NCBI RefSeq assembly: GCF_002005165.1
Contig: NZ_CP019699.1
Span: 1,426,001-1,490,000 of the forward strand
Direction of reading: 5' to 3'
Source: Novibacillus thermophilus
Lineage (GTDB): Bacteria; Bacillota; Bacilli; Thermoactinomycetales; Novibacillaceae
Length of the DNA stretch: 64,000 bases
The position numbers were made by a program, and so were the translations under genes. Of this stretch, positions 63,892 through 64,000 are shown in pieces (the first letter of the stretch is position 1; every line of letters starts with the position of its first letter). The notes below the pieces were generated by a model. That model ran no database searches, had not been told where the DNA came from, and worked only from the letters and a program-made list of their open reading frames with translations.

Positions 63892-64000
63892 TTGTTTAAA
63901 GGAAAAAGGGGATTAATAGTTATCGTCACTCTCGTCCTCTTTACCTCTATAATGTTCCCTCATGAAGGTGTACAGGCAGCTGACGGAAATTGGCGGCGTA
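63892..64000 (+). CDS. Start of an exported protein, cut by window end
   Basis: The frame from TTG 63892, nine bases after GGGGGAGG, encodes a signal peptide: basic FKGKRG, hydrophobic LIVIVTLVLFTSIMF, and a likely AxA-type cleavage near VQAADG. The gene runs off the window. Placed after the prepilin peptidase, it may be an extracellular pilus or adhesion component. Confidence 0.6.
   Translation, partial: MFKGKRGLIVIVTLVLFTSIMFPHEGVQAADGNWRR

Overview
The window comes from a spore-forming, Gram-positive Bacillales chromosome. Evidence for this is the ylqD-rimM-trmD-rplS-lepB-ylqF-rnhB-ylqG-ylqH housekeeping run, a spoVAC-AD-AE cluster, a YtpB-type sesquarterpene synthase, a monothiol bacilliredoxin and lipoprotein-type ABC binding proteins. 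Base composition is moderately GC-rich. A thermophilic Thermoactinomycetaceae-like host is my guess and cannot be proven from the sequence.

Layout. (1) 1-6532: ribosome maturation and translation cluster (ylqD fragment, rimM, trmD, rplS with its own promoter, lepB, ylqF/rbgA, rnhB, ylqG, ylqH, UPF0102), tightly packed with many ATGA/GTGA overlaps. (2) 6548-15895: mixed accessory genes: an unknown protein, YtpB, a 37-aa membrane miniprotein not long enough for usual ORF calling, a DUF378 protein, glpP-glpK, a YhcN/YlaJ-type lipoprotein, spoVAC-spoVAD-spoVAE, trhO and ytxJ. (3) 15978-37868: a large polyamine and amino-acid catabolic island. It holds a PucR regulator, MmsA-type dehydrogenase, alanine dehydrogenase, two class III aminotransferases, a PuuB-like oxidoreductase, a C45 acyltransferase/hydrolase, an aldehyde dehydrogenase and a GNAT-nitrilase fusion. 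It also holds two PotD binding proteins, PotABC, agmatinase, an amidohydrolase and a DUF3311/sodium:solute symporter pair. The likely flow is polyamine import, agmatine to putrescine, aminoaldehydes to GABA or beta-alanine, semialdehydes, then acetyl-CoA or succinate. cre-like sites lie in both divergent control regions. (4) 37865-43364: a decayed HAD gene, a monofunctional glycosyltransferase, a DoxX protein, topB and a glutathione peroxidase. (5) 43437-64000: comM/yifB is cut after the NPCPC motif by an integrative element that runs past the window end.

The element starts with a large serine recombinase whose stop codon lies in comM DNA. It continues with two coupled miniproteins, an ImmA-type peptidase, a CI/Cro-like switch with three operators, an IS1634-type insertion sequence with a 5-bp target duplication, and a NusG/LoaP-like antiterminator. 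Then come a RecD2-like helicase, an HNH plus HTH protein, a winged-helix protein followed by two 20-bp palindromes and a structured non-coding stretch, RusA, and a Tad/Flp pilus locus (CpaB, TadA, TadB, TadC, two Flp-like pilins, two TadE-like pseudopilins, prepilin peptidase). A Tad pilus carried as cargo or transfer machinery on a serine-integrase element is the most interesting feature.

Data-quality caution: six genes between 4.3 and 36.1 kb (ylqG, glpK, spoVAE, pucR, an aldehyde dehydrogenase, an amidohydrolase) are each broken by exactly one missing base in a short G or C run. That pattern looks like systematic homopolymer under-calling rather than real gene loss, so I treat these as probably functional genes in the organism.
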